Below are positions 22,301 to 26,514 of a stretch of 33,082 nt of DNA, piece by piece. Each line of letters begins with the position of its first letter. Position 1 is the stretch's first letter. This DNA is from an uncultured bacterium (GTDB lineage Bacteria; Cloacimonadota; Cloacimonadia; Cloacimonadales; Cloacimonadaceae). The notes under the pieces are model-generated. The model saw only the letters and a list, made by a program, of their open reading frames with translations. It had not been told where the DNA came from and did no database searches. The stretch spans positions 1 through 33,082 of the forward strand of contig CALGPA010000085.1 of the NCBI GenBank assembly GCA_937960795.1, in the 5' to 3' direction. Position numbers and translations under genes: made by a program.

Positions 22301-22930
22301 AGCGAAATATTCGTCTCCGGTCTGCGTCATCGGAATGAGTCCACCGCCAAAGTTAGCGAAGTCAGCGATCGCTCCATCGAGTCCGGCATCTTCAAAGCTG
22401 ACCTCGATCGTGGAGCCGATTTTTGCCTGACCCACAGGTCCGGGATCCAGGACACTTACATCAATTGTCCCCAAGAGTCCGGTGATATCCGGATACACAT
22501 TGTGAACGTTAAATATTTCATCATCAGCTACGTTTTGCTGCGAACCGCCAACCGTCGGGAAAACCCTGACGAATGCTGGTTGATTCACAAGTGCGTTCCC
22601 GGCAGAACTTGTCCCGGGAGTCACAGTATAGCTGGCAGTCCACACTCCGGCGCCATTATGCGTCATCGTAATCTGACTTGGAGCACCAAACTGAGTGAAA
22701 CTGGCTACCGTGGGAGCCGTAACTTCGTCTGGTGTTCCAAAATCAGGATCCGTAAGCACGACATTTACAATCGTGCCAATGATCGCATGATTTGGCCCGT
22801 CAGGTCCCGGGTTTGTCAAAGATGCAGATATATCTGCATTTGTGACAGCACGGGTCTGCGCAAATAGTGTGGATGATGCGATGACAAATAGCGCTACGAA
22901 AAGTAGCACAAATCGAACTTTGCTGTTCAT
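4367..22930 (-). CDS. Giant 6187-residue multi-Ig secreted protein with FlgD-like sorting domain
   Basis: Probably a surface-displayed adhesin or fibre of about 650 kDa. It has a signal peptide (cleavage near TLFAQ, about 25). Four N-terminal repeats of about 103-120 residues follow (35-456). The rest is dozens of diverged Ig-like beta modules with recurring DxxGN and DxxAP signatures. Among them are a two-unit repeat with a 227-residue period near 1507 and 1734, and three WW(I)N(P/S)T-type modules near 5410, 5664 and 5888. Residues about 6096-6187 form a FlgD-like/type A sorting domain: YPNPM, VRVYDFAGREVR, FDGRNNDGT, ARGTYFARV, then a Lys/Arg-rich end. I found no cysteine in the translation, and it is rich in Asp/Glu with few Lys. 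Its length is close to that of SprB, the type IX gliding adhesin of Flavobacterium. The ATG has an AGGAAC site and a promoter at 22981-23009. No catalytic domain is recognisable. Confidence 0.93.
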   Translation of the reverse strand: MNSKVRFVLLFVALFVIASSTLFAQTRAVTNADISASLTNPGPDGPNHAIIGTIVNVVLTDPDFGTPDEVTAPTVASFTQFGAPSQITMTHNGAGVWTASYTVTPGTSSAGNALVNQPAFVRVFPTVGGSQQNVADDEIFNVHNVYPDITGLLGTIDVSVLDPGPVGQAKIGSTIEVSFEDAGLDGAIADFANFGGGLIPMTQTGDEYFASYDVVAGNKDGDFPIVLTVQEPGNPNSLTLNTDDVTINNIAADLASMGIGWNVANPGVFGEAKVGSVITAEIADIGIASATADFTPFGGGIETMTLSAGWYSATYTVVGGNINGSYPVEFEVFLTGNPNPGTAATGNIDINNVVPDYSGLVIDTNVVNPGNNGIAIVGSTIEVSFDDATVDDATADFTAFGGGMVAMVQTGTVWTASYNVVAGTVDGSYPIEITLLAIGNSNAVTVDSDDVDIDNVLPTLADMNDAYLQVITSASRAISVMRVGDSIQIVAEFEPHITQARVRWDDAFAGGAAVDYDVVGGQLIDAIYTPAEGSLVYSPGVEIRISRMWTESGNNAPFASNWVTTNADGDPVVASLTLPQLTANDLDLYFDNDPNTGWLRFSPNSPEVVGFDDSPDHMNIMLHLENWGALGDIAGLQLRFEAERSVFYREYEITSPELSAVGGDIIIQWDGKNDLDEFLNTGTYGITLWKVWDIVGNTIELGPHYYIADEYPPAAPLLDGSGDPQVVLNRMHVVVDNDPMVFARDLNPEGPFEYVREVHTNHFIGDIVFPDQTTDNWTTSPNITSFNFQARRDFLVDTNPMRREWGYHWTILSEDNGDTWIWNTTLAQWDPYVVFDPSMISELTFATDTAQNSAIEYFSWNAEDFQPPYTTLEGDYERNFEITSYLQDNAGNIAVSSTVELTTKLLVTETTYEANLAVIEGVEIISEHDGGTYSLPAYDGFGDHIFYLSAAPYYPASLDEIDIRVTINDPDYLKAGNSVALDLSQLGLGIMYKTPEDFDASNQAVFTISNADLNGLTAAEVGQWVIGTAGPNNLPISAVSSIIDPTLDPIDITTVSTFVDIFNLEIPPAPVYPTQGTVTALSNVISPGHAAWTYNAEVNPANDNILDETVITINVPAASFELEWWLTAENAGGDIWSKNGTLAPNVALVDQDYPFHGLSNDLQALMPPMGEGEIDVKLLVVATQYADDGYLAVEDQATYTTLTIDNVNPRIVETVGYTYDHATRTAAFDTTPVVSMVGNSFEVVLKTNEPLRTDNLNVVGNSLVVDPGWSAVIVDENGDPIQVGMDILSASVVDVEDLGDNEYRVLIEIVDLNSPVELLNQVVVLRLPWDEGGNPGRVNNPSYPTNEDLFYQDSSEVAFNVHILNARPWISKLEFINYESQGEIEFDEAGNPSNEILGYINNDNTSSGTLIAWIDGGINRAVVTNFAADVTAISGMVDAAALAPTSVVMEAGLWKATWDITDILDDTMMAHGDLKEIFVSAVSTEMASVYHSTTRSIEIEVDNGTDNPDGLPVIVESSFDGMNNTVDAGATNGFSFVVEDADSGIWWDPASITLTFTEGITHNNDLVYDQVLGVVSGSMDIPVSTDVAHFVATFTVKDNVNNTSSVDLNINVLPAPVPSNVVLISESLLAPDYFQPGTDVTVEFDVSDANRADMIEVKIFDHTLGTQVGATHVINDPSALNYSVDFASVVIPDTHELRADVIVSYSQYDDSLAGLSTLTHDASSNNNLIADGTDPDGLPVIVAEATDLSLVEEATTPLTFEMTDSGSGINWASADLVITPSTDITIAAPVVVGDDITWDVTLDDGILAQRLVADIYVEDNVGNSYSITRYLNVMPVPEITNILITDLSPDNVDPTNWFVPHHNLEVSFNVSDPQRVEELTVTIEADGAFFMQSFQSFSVGQIQENMSVVFNNVFSFNLDGKVIKATVTGHTKSYSDADLGTESTTPLIGSGDFDEINVDTKPVILSAQFYMDDALNVPTEFLLSDLNQVNDLRLEVVVQSPNDIIVPVITLPAAQGMFTYSLISGPIIDGAGVDRELTYVYSIDSLDLEYDEDDLYSIADFEINTNTIYGYHADSYDHSVVVLGAPEFDQYGVVAADRSFESVGRAPMGWFAPEHELITEYHFVSFFNAADSGIEADFDRITDNIPENWDPPTTINTVATDITLTNGRVVTLYSHHAIWESTPDNASVWNAYDDGEAVQIDYRFNIAPLTTYIDFSMVRVDKEVPTYEKSYYDIAVAYGADAPVYETISSVNPGEFREINLALDPPAPGEWENDKHVYLRLQANDGAGVGTGWITAPVAAGWTVVEHDEIVVGNTLYKEWKLSPNGAVTDSDQLVIQLSEIEDLTGHKNYAGVDNIPIHSNLYTAVAPTITIGFTAGMDDGIAQNIIAYQKLADELDPFTSPYLMPGMNLGFQIELISTPDRSAEVAEIVPILVQINDPTETDDNNANWHNLAMIDPSNPYAWYLDDDLALNPDPAVNSLGMKYRVTYEIRYEDNSTETRTFTSSWFNTDTEGNPLILIDRTAPQFVVDGVVLRSESSVTDNYIVPGEEINITVLFTDESDYYDEDTKPGVLISNLDSFLDGVGPLYAVDNDDISYDEAEGQWVAYVSGLMATMNPNTISEIIDITLSDPVGHTTTANKFVEIANHGPIVPIIRDVKYLTQIYDGSFREAVVEALDSQSITSKIEVYIDTEYEQYIDEVWIDAHPNITVPAEYTIREAVAPEAGRWVAVFENVVATDLVAGDIDLVANTKRIPYSAEIFEHSKSFTTPVDMMDFMADTPVVTTETIESPAVVINDLISPEGDIVISVDIADIGEDFALDLPADISGWITLESDPAGLFSAGAPVITANHTAEWVIDSADLADLGITDASITIEYQNIYGQVRTISKDINIDSEAPVLANMELYLDGALLSTGAGSLYWDENWNRIRLNFTDMPAVNVGVHEVTVGFDAHPLTYQFDPSEYPQAADAINTMQIAPLVVNPDGSGYVDITFSGSYSGTTLANGRYLISVMGLTDRFGASVDLGNLPFDFDYDPAEMTFYIDGIANNNTVNVSDNPVNIIANTSSTVAGLEGVEFRLYYDADNDGVLSAADVEITHHLDPAIDLQFPYDTLWLMDADEYKFVDELAYDGDDYRGFILRASAIVQTRDLYDYTQLIQVYDDVAPVPQPDLTLISHVFDYQSHVNIANIPVDFVDRDVVSVTVDIYDETGVLVETIVEPINDPSLQALVAWDFDTYAPGTYSTKVMAEDFIGNSHEVDGPMIEIINAISMAEAEIKIFNRIATNNELEITGQDFADNPIADYLIIEASITNPSTPANPLNGIASVSLYGEVIDVPTGAVVDIFDPLMNDDATQPHQFVNGEIESHLIYVDQATNTAIVRLVLNSADITGYMADDMDHRFQFKAVFHPEGGFAGIDMPEEKRPFSWFTVDKLAPAMIVNNVSTSDPVSWVTGHQASFEIEAMDPGYDTDLEIVDIELQWSIDGIDWTLVRPLPAFNATTGVYEVEDWRIRGGNQYRYIGDDYEGPVMIRVQTEDKVGNVSYNDLAVDVMVDNNPPVTVFTHVSQDISYPVTEALTGDYISIINDQTAISELRLYVDAAVIEADAVLPLMIRQLRPNALGWEVAEYAWTVNDDNMYEFVIPTAKLENGEHRFAVLMQDELGNLEGDTNSLTHAYDGALSDAELENATDLVVMVGPKIVFNQVGNAAVVSEIHSMAQDRDDFTGLARAGLASTLNVASVGFEYSETGVDPWTPIDVALPVIGSNNVSVAFTMPALRAPILYLRATAYDALDQVMSSGFVQLYEDTTAPIVNVVAHVDEYEGKLAIDPTEDMQIDLTYSFDDLEDVEFVRFRFFDNADNLALARTFTYTELGEAENTFFIPENGLANLLDGVYRLDVTVRDFAGNIYRLSEDAGYAGDYDVLHKDTSDPQILAVVSTSHMDHVAPYDVDAINFRVSYDDVIGFGAQGALTATFAHQNAIDVVDTYTVDEANSWIEFSWNPSADFEQFIVEGELNIMVDIDISATDLLGHNTQMAMADFFTLTYGVANVTKLMVVSDYYVDLNTNPQSYVAQQHLVNWNLPIPQIPVAVGTSQSSATPKPLDLYAYVAHQADMPDRVAFHYEDPTNPGTWVLIDANANVEAWQFVNPGFLQQFQSEYHSEWNIQGLPAGTYKIKTTSHYYNTEDPADGTSESIVEITIQNADLIPNFVVEGSINDQVERGSTYYLSPEANNPFIGDAANAAGVVYKYRFVDADNNYSPTSVWQYFGDANGVFEDAWIQAGDAFTYQWNVYPYYLFNNHIQIVAFAIDQWGTETQIADALTTAQIVEIINTQAPEVAAISTDWTAIEDIEIESENAEDFVSVEALILTGSVPEDLVMVEFYHQFSHEADFVLWDSQDGFTPAQMANNLIVTAADLPIPTDTMVSSVALKVVTTDVYGNTNEAVRIHNIPAAQMIVTHEGVILTSELERESFVMLEAETLHASAGNVNVAYQWAEAANIPVWNPVPFEQDGSWQIPADWTFGATYLVKATVNEEISGIEENVFSVVRDFIITDHTTSIQIDDVAGIIPSSTDIIDGRLHGDIPVTVTVNDPAIPRVEYVIRESSATDWTSLKFVDVVATDASTIFVDGEFDAMASGEYHLGVRPAAMRNDYPVVAHFVTIVVDNDFAITLNGFVPETDAFFNGENFIVEFTVDTDDEINEANVVLEYNTDFEPTWNQAAVATLATADGISYTATFANVAVPVDGYYNFRLLVQDSAVPAPNMEAADLAENVLVDTGDPVVAMVSINGETDLTLPIDIELGTQAEFVASAYDVVGGQIHLVASGIASVNILSGGEVIGEAIVEERSRGLYTFVWNTTGFEINQNLQIQAVALDNAGNEAVTAAFDVNIVAPQEFQAYGIITAMDFDSETANNDVLYAVVKDWPNTGVADLTFEYFNGNAWSQFAVGIDQGGYFTANFNAELMTDAQALRAVVNGNHNAHMPELAVQYVALGATLQPVAPAISAEIFYENELRITENFHATPIVTALQGGAVAMSNPYPMNGNQVVDIAIDQAGTHSFWAAVLDDDGDIQLTLTELTTTNAGIASDNGITLPVPAGGFVYFQNVDPAMPLSTGFTALSDQHAVFAKNNANVLQNSNLTIDLTAAPAAEGQLAAMFYDEAAGAWSAPMAVIDNEDGSVTVNGMPTGHIVSVVQYTGVGINAMFESIDPVYVASADMWTTDNTQIKFFVHEGLEADGYVIPQAVDSVVLYLNDVPVNPAPIFDPATGLVEFNAIDLPAGMHTARLVVTQQGFVASAEQDFHVDTTVPVITASGSQIDADSRTITATIIDAETGIMDVQLVLDMSMANNVVVPMDNFTVAGNVYSYQITDEDLFTLGYNFSNTMELTAVWSAENNLEMPAIDRGVNYTVNLVGPGIVFTGFDDGWWINPTQTTPLTFDVIAPAGREIQDNLMIDIEELINDPVNGNYTNLIQQMEINPISVSGNVYSYSVNFGYPVAPNAHAIRLAVFAEDNYGVTAFSEQTYGLDYLAPILWAISPVGDPINPDEFPVTYESAVLPYGNNVTIGVGFQDMQGFALQETGEWVYVPADDTWHHDYLVYYTGASGMDLTSVEVTLNGDVITGALTEGTFIHNAGMLDPGQYTVIATAKDKTGNLGSMSYSFTITGGAPTIAFDPIDGDWWINSTQTNELGFTVESQNALASGGVVANIYAEPSNIVIQGPITPSLSGNSYNISLLGGIVPGGSIAVRLEVTATDIYGGVSTSNQSYGIDNNAPQISLLTPAENAQFALNHTVNITASITDQFGAKSAGRANLRSADVSKAGSGIATVSLKVVAPDGSLALDYVEDGNIQAIAESVVADQFGSYSIILKAIDAAGNQSIVSREFSVVTGSGPAVSFNDIPNGWLNSTGVNQLAFTIDSPVETTVIANVYTNPSEALLMGPLTVNPVGGVYTVAVNGSMIPADQTSIRLMITATDIFGNETVANYYYNVDKVAPRISFLSPEPSAEITYVDETTKVIIEAQFSDIMPGAKSASGSGIASSRLVVIDPAGMQVGVPVETAMGVTETLHEVDNLSLGTYTVRLTVWDNAGNQAMETVNFTVVAIPEVPASLEIAEARMYPNPMQGDSGARFSVSVNNPANLSVRVYDFAGREVRNLDYAGRVDAKSAIEIVFDGRNNDGTRLARGTYFARVTANDGKKIVEKVVKIAIR
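4370..4645 (-). other. C-terminal FlgD-like/type A sorting domain of the giant protein
   Basis: This covers the last 92 residues of the giant protein (about 6096-6187). It begins with the YPNP hallmark and ends in KKIVEKVVKIAIR. In known type IX cargo this domain is bound by PorV and removed during surface attachment. Its base-rich end contrasts with the acidic remainder of the protein. Confidence 0.8.
21563..22828 (-). repeat. Four N-terminal protein repeats in the giant gene
   Basis: Residues about 35-456 form four related units anchored by IGTIVNVVLTD (51), IGSTIEVSFED (171), VGSVITAEIAD (274) and VGSTIEVSFDD (377). The last three spacings include two of exactly 103 residues. Units 2-4 share F-FGGG, WxASY-like and NNV(L/V)P elements. 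This fits Ig-like domains from tandem duplication that have since diverged. Confidence 0.8.
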
Positions 22931-23289
22931 TTGTTCCTCGCTTTACAGGTGTTTTTTTCTAGGTTAAGATTTTCTTCTCTACTATACAAAGCCCTTGTAC
23001 TACTGGCAATGCGTGATACTTTCTTCATTTCTGGGTTAAATTTCCGCTCCCCTATGATGGCGAAAGGACGATAAACTTCGATATTTATTACATTAAAAAG
23101 GCTTGCGTTTTCTGAGATTGGTCTCATAGATACCCTTTTCCCATCTTCAAAGCCTGTATGTACAGCTTCAAAGCAAAACTCCGATACATAGATGCCCCTT
23201 GGCGGGATGTATCCTGAGCTATTGCAGCCTAAAATTCCGGACGCAAAAATGCTGCCCGGGGATTTGAATTTTGAAGATAGATATTCCAT
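22927..23289 (-). CDS. Doubtful 120-residue hypothetical ORF upstream of the giant gene
   Basis: This open frame starts at 23289 and ends in an ATGA overlap with the giant gene, which would allow translational coupling. I recognise no family. The translation has no signal peptide, membrane segment or repeat, and its composition is not clearly protein-like. No Shine-Dalgarno sequence precedes its ATG, and the best promoter for the giant gene lies inside it. More likely a chance frame in a leader region, or a remnant; kept only because of the overlap. Confidence 0.22.
   Translation of the reverse strand: MEYLSSKFKSPGSIFASGILGCNSSGYIPPRGIYVSEFCFEAVHTGFEDGKRVSMRPISENASLFNVINIEVYRPFAIIGERKFNPEMKKVSRIASSTRALYSREENLNLEKNTCKARNK
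22981..23009 (-). promoter_or_regulatory. Predicted promoter of the giant-protein operon
   Basis: On the minus strand TTGCCA (23004-23009) and TATAGT (22981-22986) are separated by exactly 17 nt. This matches the bacterial housekeeping consensus well. The predicted transcript would start near 22974, leaving a leader of about 44 nt with an AGGAAC ribosome-binding site before the ATG. Sigma-factor preference in this lineage is unknown, so the assignment rests on generic consensus. Confidence 0.55.
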
Positions 23290-23338
23290 ATTTATACCCG
23301 CATAGTGGCATAAACTAAGTTGCAGACAAGATATGATA

Positions 23339-23365
23339 GCCCAGTGTGGCTTTCACCACATGGGC
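23339..23365. other. Bulged hairpin in the intergenic stretch
   Basis: gccca (23339-23343) pairs with tgggc (23361-23365), and tgtgg (23345-23349) pairs with ccaca (23356-23360), with one bulged G and a 6-nt loop. There is no T-run on either side. Function unknown. Confidence 0.55.
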
Positions 23366-24001
23366 ATTTACTAAAACTAAAAAACATATATTCCTCTTAT
23401 TCTACTTAGGCTACTCCTTGCATAAAGCCTCGTCGCACCGTATGTGCTTGATTTGATTTACCTTAGTTACTAAGCTGAACATAACAATTCCTTTTATAAA
23501 TAATCCATTTTAAGATAGTCTACAAATAGCCGTCAGGGCAATTCCTGTCAAGATTTTTATGCCCTTGAGCCCTTTGCTGCAGTGACACAAACTTCATTGA
23601 GGAGAGACCCGGCAGTTTTTTCCGACTAATGTCCTGCCAACAGGGCCTCCTGTCTTGATGAAATCACCTTTCTATCCCCTTGTAAAGGCTGGATATCCCT
23701 TGCATAATGAGCTGCAAGATCCAAAGCTTTCGGCTGTTGATATCCTTCCACACTATCATTTAATTTTTTTTGTAAACATGATAGTCATTTCTACGCGATT
23801 TACCAATAAAAACGGTGTTATCTGTCTTTTTATGCTCCTCGGCTGACTTCCGACTTTCATCAAGATCTCACCATAGATCGCAAATCAGGATCTGCAGCTC
23901 GTTTGAGCTATCTGCAAATGTGCTTTTCAAGAGTAAGGATTTGAGCAGGCCTGGTTTGGGCTGCCAAGCTCTGTTTGCCACAAAGGCGCAGCGATACATT
24001 A

Positions 24002-24057
24002 ATTGTACATTGTAAATCGCACATTGTACATTCGATTTTCGGCGCAGCCGCAAATCG
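24002..24057. repeat. attgtacatt near-repeats joined to a palindrome
   Basis: Two related stretches, attgtacattgtaaatcg (24002-24019) and cattgtacattcgat (24022-24036), run into a hairpin. In it cgattt (24033-24038) pairs with aaatcg (24052-24057), and cggc (24040-24043) with gccg (24047-24050), around a GCA loop. It resembles a dispersed intergenic repeat unit, but only one full copy is seen here. Confidence 0.55.
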
Positions 24058-24090
24058 CCTAAGTCCTTATTTTCTCACCGCTTGCACGCT

Positions 24091-24112
24091 CGACCGGTGA
24101 GCGACCGGTGAG
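24091..24112. repeat. 11-bp tandem repeat cgaccggtgag x2
   Basis: The 11-mer occurs exactly twice, at 24091-24101 and 24102-24112. Upstream ctcaccg (24074-24080) can pair with cggtgag in either copy, giving two mutually exclusive hairpins. Confidence 0.8.
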
Positions 24113-24201
24113 GGAGGCATGAGGAAGCCTGCAAAACAATGACTTACGAGCCCAAATATCTGAGATAATCGGTCAATAATCCGCAAAGATTGGGCAAAAC
24201 A

Positions 24202-26460
24202 CTAGAATCCGGTATCAATCTTGATGCTCCCTTCATAAGTATGGCGGATCTCGACTAAATGATCCTCCAGCCGACGGATCGTCTCCGGATGGGGGAAGCC
24301 ATAGATGTTTCTTTGGGAGCTGGTGATAATGGCGAGCTGTGGGCGCACAAGTGACAAGAATTCTTCACTTGAAGAGCTTCGCGAACCGTGGTGCGCCACC
24401 TTGAGCAAGTCCGCCTTGAGCAGTTTCGGAAACTTTTCGCTCAGATGCCTTTCTGCTGTGGCTTCGATATCGCCGGTGAAGAGAAAGCTTTGCCCATGGG
24501 CATCATAGCGACAAACTATGGATTGTTCGTTCATATCATCGAGAGCAAAGCTGCGATCTGGATGCAGGATCATCATCCGATGAGAGCCCAGGCTGAAGCT
24601 GCAGGTATCGCCAATTGCAATGATTCCCTGCCGGGGTAGATCCAGTTCCTTTTGCATGCCTTGCCAGAGCTTGCTTTGCAGACTATGCTCACTGAGAATA
24701 AGGTTGTGGACTTGGACATTTTCCATCAGATCAGCGAGCCCGCCGGCATGGTCGCTATGCAGATGCGTGATCATCACATAATCAATCTCTTTGATTCCCC
24801 TCTGTCGCATCCATCTGAGGAGCCGACGATAGAGCCAGGATTGGCCGCTCTTATCCATGGCAAGAGCGCTTTCTGCTCTCTGTCCGCTGATTCCTCCGGT
24901 GTCGATCATAAGACTTTGGCCATCATCGGCAAAGATCAAGATGCAGTCCGACACACCGCTATTGAAAAAGAAAATCCTATCCTTATTCCGTGCAGGTAGG
25001 AAGATCAAGAGAGCTATAGCCAACGTAGCGGGAAGCAGCACCCTCTTAAAAAGGCGATAGCGTCCGCGGAGCAGCATAAAGAGCATCAGCAAGATCAGCC
25101 CGATGGCAAGGCTTTGTGAGATCGAGATCCACTCTCCCTCAATATACAAAGGTAAAGAGGCGCAGATCCCAAGCCATGCTTCCCAGAGATCCGTCAAATA
25201 GAAGAACGAAAGCGAGAAGATCCTCGCCGGAAAGATCAAGATCAGGATGCTCAAGACCAAAAGCAGTGCCACCAAGGGAAGTCCCAATAGATTTGCCATG
25301 ATCCCACTAAGTGACGCTGAGCCAAAATAGTATAGCGACAGGGGAGCCAAACCCAAGGCGACCACTGCGCTTAGCAAGATGTAGCTGCCCAGTTTTTGAA
25401 CCCAACGCTTCGGCTTCGAGGAACTTTCGTTAAACTTTGGCAGAGCAAAGGCGATCAATGCCACTGCCAAAAATGAGAATTGCAGACTGATCTGAAAGAT
25501 CTGACCGGGATTGATCAAAGTGATGATAAAGAGTGCCACAAATAGGTTTTGGCTCAGGGCAAGGGGACGCGAGATATGCCGTGCCGTCAGCGCCAAAAGG
25601 ATCATGAGACTGGCGCGAAGAATGGGCACAGACCAGTTGTTGAGGGCGGCAAAAGCCATCAGAAACAGAACAAAAACGATGTCCGCAACCTTCATTGGGA
25701 AGATCGCTCGGAAGACCGAGAAGAGGATGAGACTTAGGATGACCACATGCAAGCCACTCACTACGATCAGGTGGGTGGCGCCGGAGCGGCTTAGCGTCTC
25801 GCGATGTTCACGCTTGAAACCGGCATCGCTGAGCAGCAGTGCTTCCGCCAAGGGCGAGTAGTTCCCCAAAGCATCTCTGAGCCGCAGTCTGACGCTATCT
25901 TGCGCTCTTTGTCGTAATCCCGGCTGAGGGGGCTGAATCTGCTCGGGAACTCCGACAATGCGCATCTGCCCGGCATAACTTTTGGGAAATGTATCCAAGA
26001 TGGGATCTTGCCACTGAGGAAGGATCTCCACCAAAGCCGAATATGAAGCGCCCGGGAGCAGATCCTGAGAGTCTCGCAGGATTAGTCTCTCATCCAGATC
26101 ATGCCCGGCGATCCGCAACAAGGTGACTTCACGGCTTCTATCTCCCAAGCTTTGTCCCGGGACAAATTCCGCATTGTGTTGCACTCGCCCTTGCTCTCGC
26201 AGGATATCGCTGAAGCTATAACCCTGGGCATCATGAATATACATGCGGTGCACTCCGAAGATGAGGAAGACGAAGATCGAGATATAGATCCTCAGCTTGG
26301 GGACAAAGATGGCAGCGCTGAGCAGCAGCGCGTATGAGAGGGTGATGCCCCACATTCCCCAAGATAGATGCTGCGCCAAGAGCAAGCCGGAAACCCAAAG
26401 GATCACCGGCCACTGCATGGTATTGGGCAGCGGTTTTATGACAATTTTGCTGCTTTTCAC
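24202..26460 (-). CDS. comEC: ComEC/Rec2-family DNA-uptake channel protein
   Basis: ComEC forms the inner-membrane channel through which single-stranded DNA enters during natural transformation. The 752-residue protein has the complete family layout. N-terminal membrane helices are followed by a soluble OB-like segment. The competence membrane domain contains SGATHLIVVSGLHV (about 224-237) and many hydrophobic helices to about 485. A C-terminal metallo-beta-lactamase-like domain has HLHSDH (566-571), FTGD and the HHGS pair at 690-693. The metal ligands are therefore present, consistent with a nuclease-type domain. The frame opens at GTG 26460, only 5 nt after the T-run of an upstream terminator and without a clear ribosome-binding site. 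An ATG at 26418 (MQWPVILWV) would start just before the first helix and is an alternative. No other competence genes are in this window. Confidence 0.93.
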   Translation of the reverse strand: MKSSKIVIKPLPNTMQWPVILWVSGLLLAQHLSWGMWGITLSYALLLSAAIFVPKLRIYISIFVFLIFGVHRMYIHDAQGYSFSDILREQGRVQHNAEFVPGQSLGDRSREVTLLRIAGHDLDERLILRDSQDLLPGASYSALVEILPQWQDPILDTFPKSYAGQMRIVGVPEQIQPPQPGLRQRAQDSVRLRLRDALGNYSPLAEALLLSDAGFKREHRETLSRSGATHLIVVSGLHVVILSLILFSVFRAIFPMKVADIVFVLFLMAFAALNNWSVPILRASLMILLALTARHISRPLALSQNLFVALFIITLINPGQIFQISLQFSFLAVALIAFALPKFNESSSKPKRWVQKLGSYILLSAVVALGLAPLSLYYFGSASLSGIMANLLGLPLVALLLVLSILILIFPARIFSLSFFYLTDLWEAWLGICASLPLYIEGEWISISQSLAIGLILLMLFMLLRGRYRLFKRVLLPATLAIALLIFLPARNKDRIFFFNSGVSDCILIFADDGQSLMIDTGGISGQRAESALAMDKSGQSWLYRRLLRWMRQRGIKEIDYVMITHLHSDHAGGLADLMENVQVHNLILSEHSLQSKLWQGMQKELDLPRQGIIAIGDTCSFSLGSHRMMILHPDRSFALDDMNEQSIVCRYDAHGQSFLFTGDIEATAERHLSEKFPKLLKADLLKVAHHGSRSSSSEEFLSLVRPQLAIITSSQRNIYGFPHPETIRRLEDHLVEIRHTYEGSIKIDTGF

Positions 26461-26465
26461 AGGTC

Positions 26466-26501
26466 AAAAAAAACGGCAAACAGTCACATGACCATTTGCC
26501 G
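26466..26501 (-). terminator. Intrinsic terminator of the efflux operon
   Basis: cggcaaa (26474-26480) pairs with tttgccg (26495-26501). On the minus strand the stem is followed by eight T residues (26466-26473). It starts 14 nt after the stop codon of the Mpv17-like gene and ends just before the ComEC start, so it separates the two units. Confidence 0.88.
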
Positions 26502-26514
26502 AATAACGAACTTG

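Larger units (their letters stand above)
23290..24201. other. Gene-free stretch between giant operon and comEC
   Basis: I see no convincing gene on either strand; the short frames here lack family motifs and good starts. The stretch is richer in A/T than its surroundings and holds several small structures: a bulged hairpin at 23339-23365, a hairpin at 24033-24057, near-repeats of attgtacatt at 24002-24032, and an 11-bp tandem repeat at 24091-24112. It ends 1 nt before the stop codon of comEC. No obvious terminator with a T-run follows comEC. Confidence 0.6.

Noticed and set aside
4367..22930. Assembly artefact or fused genes as the source of the giant frame
   Set aside because: The frame is open without interruption, has one signal peptide and one terminal sorting domain, and the modules between vary gradually. 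Several genes joined in error would be expected to leave internal signal peptides or stops.
23655..24015. Short plus-strand frames between the giant operon and comEC
   Set aside because: No ribosome-binding sites, no family motifs, and they overlap small repeats and hairpins.
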